Of a stretch of DNA of 64,000 bases, positions 62,437 through 64,000 are shown piece after piece (the stretch's first letter is position 1; each line of letters opens with the position of its first letter). Location: assembly GCA_963760225.1 (NCBI GenBank), contig CAVXCD010000001.1:372001-436000 (forward strand). Direction: 5' to 3'. The position numbers and the translations under genes are program-made. Source of the DNA: 13-2-20CM-66-19 sp963760225 (GTDB lineage: Bacteria > Pseudomonadota > Gammaproteobacteria > Steroidobacterales > Steroidobacteraceae). The notes below the pieces were generated by a model. The model was not told the origin of the DNA. It saw only the letters and a program-made list of their open reading frames with translations, and did no database searches.

Positions 62437-62994
62437 ATGAACGCTGCGCTGCCCCAAGTCATGAACCAACCCATCTACCGTCGGCCGGGACTGCTGCTGC
62501 TGTGCGTGGCGCTCGTCGGTGGCTGCGTCGGCCTGAGCGCCTGCTCGAGTGCGGATGACGAGCTGGTGCGCTTCATCGAGGACACCAAGAAGGAGCCGGG
62601 CGGGCGCGTCGAGCCGCTGCCCGAGATCAAGCCGTACGAGACCTACGTTTACGCGGCGGGCGATCTGCGCTCGCCGTTCCAGCCGAGCAGCCCCGGCTCG
62701 GGCGCGGGACTGGCCGGCGTGCGGCCGGACCAGAAGCGCAACCGCGAGTTCCTCGAGCAATACTCGCTCGACACGCTGAAGATGGTCGGCACGCTGCGCC
62801 TCGGCGGGCAGATGTTCGGCCTGGTAGAGACCAAGGACGGGCTGGTGCATCGCGTGACCACCGGCAATCACCTGGGGCAGGCGGAAGGCAAGATCACCGA
62901 AATCACGCCCTCGAAAATCAGTCTCGTCGAAATCGTTCCGGACAGCCTTGGCGGGTACATGGAGCGTCCCGCCGCGCTCGGTCTGAACGAATAG
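62437..62994 (+). CDS. pilP: Type IV pilus lipoprotein PilP
   Basis: A 185-residue lipoprotein: hydrophobic signal sequence, lipobox ending LSAC (Cys near 36), a disordered stretch, then the HR domain with RSPFQPSS and DTLKMVGTLRLGGQMFGLVETKDGLVHRVTTGNHLGQAEGKI. Connects PilNO to the PilQ secretin. Begins 3 bases after pilO. Confidence 0.95.
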   Translation: MNAALPQVMNQPIYRRPGLLLLCVALVGGCVGLSACSSADDELVRFIEDTKKEPGGRVEPLPEIKPYETYVYAAGDLRSPFQPSSPGSGAGLAGVRPDQKRNREFLEQYSLDTLKMVGTLRLGGQMFGLVETKDGLVHRVTTGNHLGQAEGKITEITPSKISLVEIVPDSLGGYMERPAALGLNE

Positions 62995-63017
62995 GGTCCA
63001 GCAGGGAGTTTCACCAA

Positions 63018-64000
63018 ATGCATGCGTCCAGCCTGATGAACCGTCTCCTCGGCAGCGCCGCCTGGCTGCTGCTCGCCGGAGTACTTGGCTTAGCTCCCAT
63101 AGCGCCGGCGCGCGCCGCGGATCAACCCGCGCTGCAAGCCATCGACGTGCAGCCCCTGCCGAACCAGCAGCTGCAGCTCACCCTGCGGCTGTCGGGACCG
63201 GCCCCGCAGCCGCTGACGTTCACCATCGACAATCCGGCGCGCATTTCGCTCGACCTGCCGAACACCACGCTGGCGCTGCCTTCGCGGCGCATCGACGTGC
63301 ACGCTTCCGGGCTCGATACCATCCTTGCGGCCGAGACCAAGGACCGCACCCGCGTGGTGCTGAACCTCGACAAGCTGGTGCCCTACGACACGCACGTCGA
63401 CGGCAGCAACGTGGTGCTGACTCTCGGCACGGCACACGCCGCGGCCAGCGCCGCGGCCCCGGCCGCGCAGAGCGTGGCCGCTGCCGGCGGCGGGAGCGGC
63501 CTGCGCGAGCTGCGCTCCATCGACTTCCGCCGCAGCGCCGACGGCGCGGGGCGCGTGATCGTCAAGCTCTCCGATCCGCACATCCGTATCAACCTGCATC
63601 AGGTCGGCAACCAGATCGTCGTCGAATTCGCCGACGCCGGCGTGCCGGCGAACCTGGCGCGCCGCTACGACGCCACCGATTACGGCACCCCGGTCACCGG
63701 CTTCGACGTCACCCGCGCCGGCAACGGCACGCGCATCGAGATCAACGGCAGCGGCGACTTCGACCAGCTCGCTTACCAGTCGGACGATCAGTACGTGGTC
63801 GAGGTGGCGCCGCGCCGCAAGGCGGCGAACGCCCCCGACGAGAAGCCGGTCTACACCGGCGAGCGCCTCACGCTCAACTTCCAGGACATCGAGACGCGCG
63901 CGGTGCTGCAGCTGCTGGCGGATGCCAGCGGCCAGAACATCGTGGTGAGCGACTCGGTGACCGGCAACGTCACGCTGCGCCTGCAGAACGTGCCCTGGGA
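63018..64000 (+). CDS. pilQ: Type IV pilus secretin PilQ (5' part)
   Basis: Only the first 327 residues are in the window. Signal peptide (cut after ARA, near 33), two AMIN domains (about 38-135 and 155-260; RISLDLPNTTLALP; RIVVELSDPHIRI-type strand VIVKLSDPHIRINLHQVGNQIVVEF) that bind peptidoglycan, then the start of the secretin N0 domain (LTLNFQDIETRAVLQLLADASGQNIVVSDSVTGNVTLRL). Forms the outer-membrane channel through which the pilus passes. An AGGGAG motif precedes the ATG. Confidence 0.96.
   Translation, partial: MHASSLMNRLLGSAAWLLLAGVLGLAPIAPARAADQPALQAIDVQPLPNQQLQLTLRLSGPAPQPLTFTIDNPARISLDLPNTTLALPSRRIDVHASGLDTILAAETKDRTRVVLNLDKLVPYDTHVDGSNVVLTLGTAHAAASAAAPAAQSVAAAGGGSGLRELRSIDFRRSADGAGRVIVKLSDPHIRINLHQVGNQIVVEFADAGVPANLARRYDATDYGTPVTGFDVTRAGNGTRIEINGSGDFDQLAYQSDDQYVVEVAPRRKAANAPDEKPVYTGERLTLNFQDIETRAVLQLLADASGQNIVVSDSVTGNVTLRLQNVPW

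Noticed and set aside
1..64000. CRISPR arrays, insertion sequences, prophage or tRNA genes
   Set aside because: No repeat-spacer pattern, transposase, integrase or tRNA cloverleaf was recognised by reading.

Overview
The window is a high-GC (roughly two thirds or more G+C by eye) bacterial chromosome segment, densely packed with genes on both strands. Gene content points to a Gammaproteobacterium: mnmE and mnmG near one edge, a bioBFHCD operon, an aa3-type cytochrome c oxidase cluster with its assembly factors, a gmk/rpoZ/spoT/recG neighbourhood, and a mrcA gene divergent from pilMNOPQ. The GTG starts, stop/start overlaps and a PEP-CTERM protein would fit a Steroidobacter/Nevskia/Xanthomonas-like lineage, but the genus cannot be fixed from this sequence. 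No rRNA, tRNA, insertion sequence, prophage or CRISPR array was seen.

Layout. 1-5.5 kb: 3' end of mnmE, a PEBP-family protein, an orphan peptide-binding lipoprotein, pyrF and mnmG (which carries an apparent one-base frameshift). 5.5-9.0 kb: secreted TAP-like hydrolase plus a NatAB-type ABC exporter. 9.0-22.8 kb: a CheD-like protein with an HExxH partner, SIMPL and CBS proteins, a phospholipase D-type lipoprotein, TrkHA potassium uptake, UvrD, an AI-2E-family permease, a di-haem peroxidase with a TPR partner, and GloB. 22.8-31.2 kb: cytochrome c oxidase structural genes (ctaC, ctaD, ctaE), copper assembly (ctaG, SCO-like, a missed 45-residue membrane protein, SURF1) and haem A synthesis (ctaA, ctaB). 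31.2-37.1 kb: biotin operon, dgkA, ubiA. 37.2-40.4 kb: sugar kinase, sugar permease, lepB. 40.5-50.1 kb: recG, ridA, spoT, rpoZ, a PEP-CTERM protein, a membrane protein of unknown role, gmk, rdgB, rph and a PP2C phosphatase. 50.2-57.1 kb: yicC, a TIR-membrane-TolB-TPR receptor-like protein, hemW, rpmE, gltA and a conserved hypothetical. 57.2-64 kb: mrcA divergent from pilMNOPQ (pilQ runs off the end).

The main regulatory discovery is a cyclic-di-GMP-I (GEMM) riboswitch at about 59672-59766, in the mrcA-pilM intergenic region and oriented toward pilM, with a candidate promoter upstream of it and a second candidate promoter downstream of it. This would place type IV pilus assembly genes under second-messenger control, with a possible bypass promoter. 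Other points for follow-up are the TIR receptor-like protein, the mnmG frameshift and two short AT-rich codon patches in mnmG and bioD, the CheD-like protein lacking its catalytic cysteine, a strong hairpin in front of rpoZ-spoT, and paired DnaA-box-like sites before rpmE.
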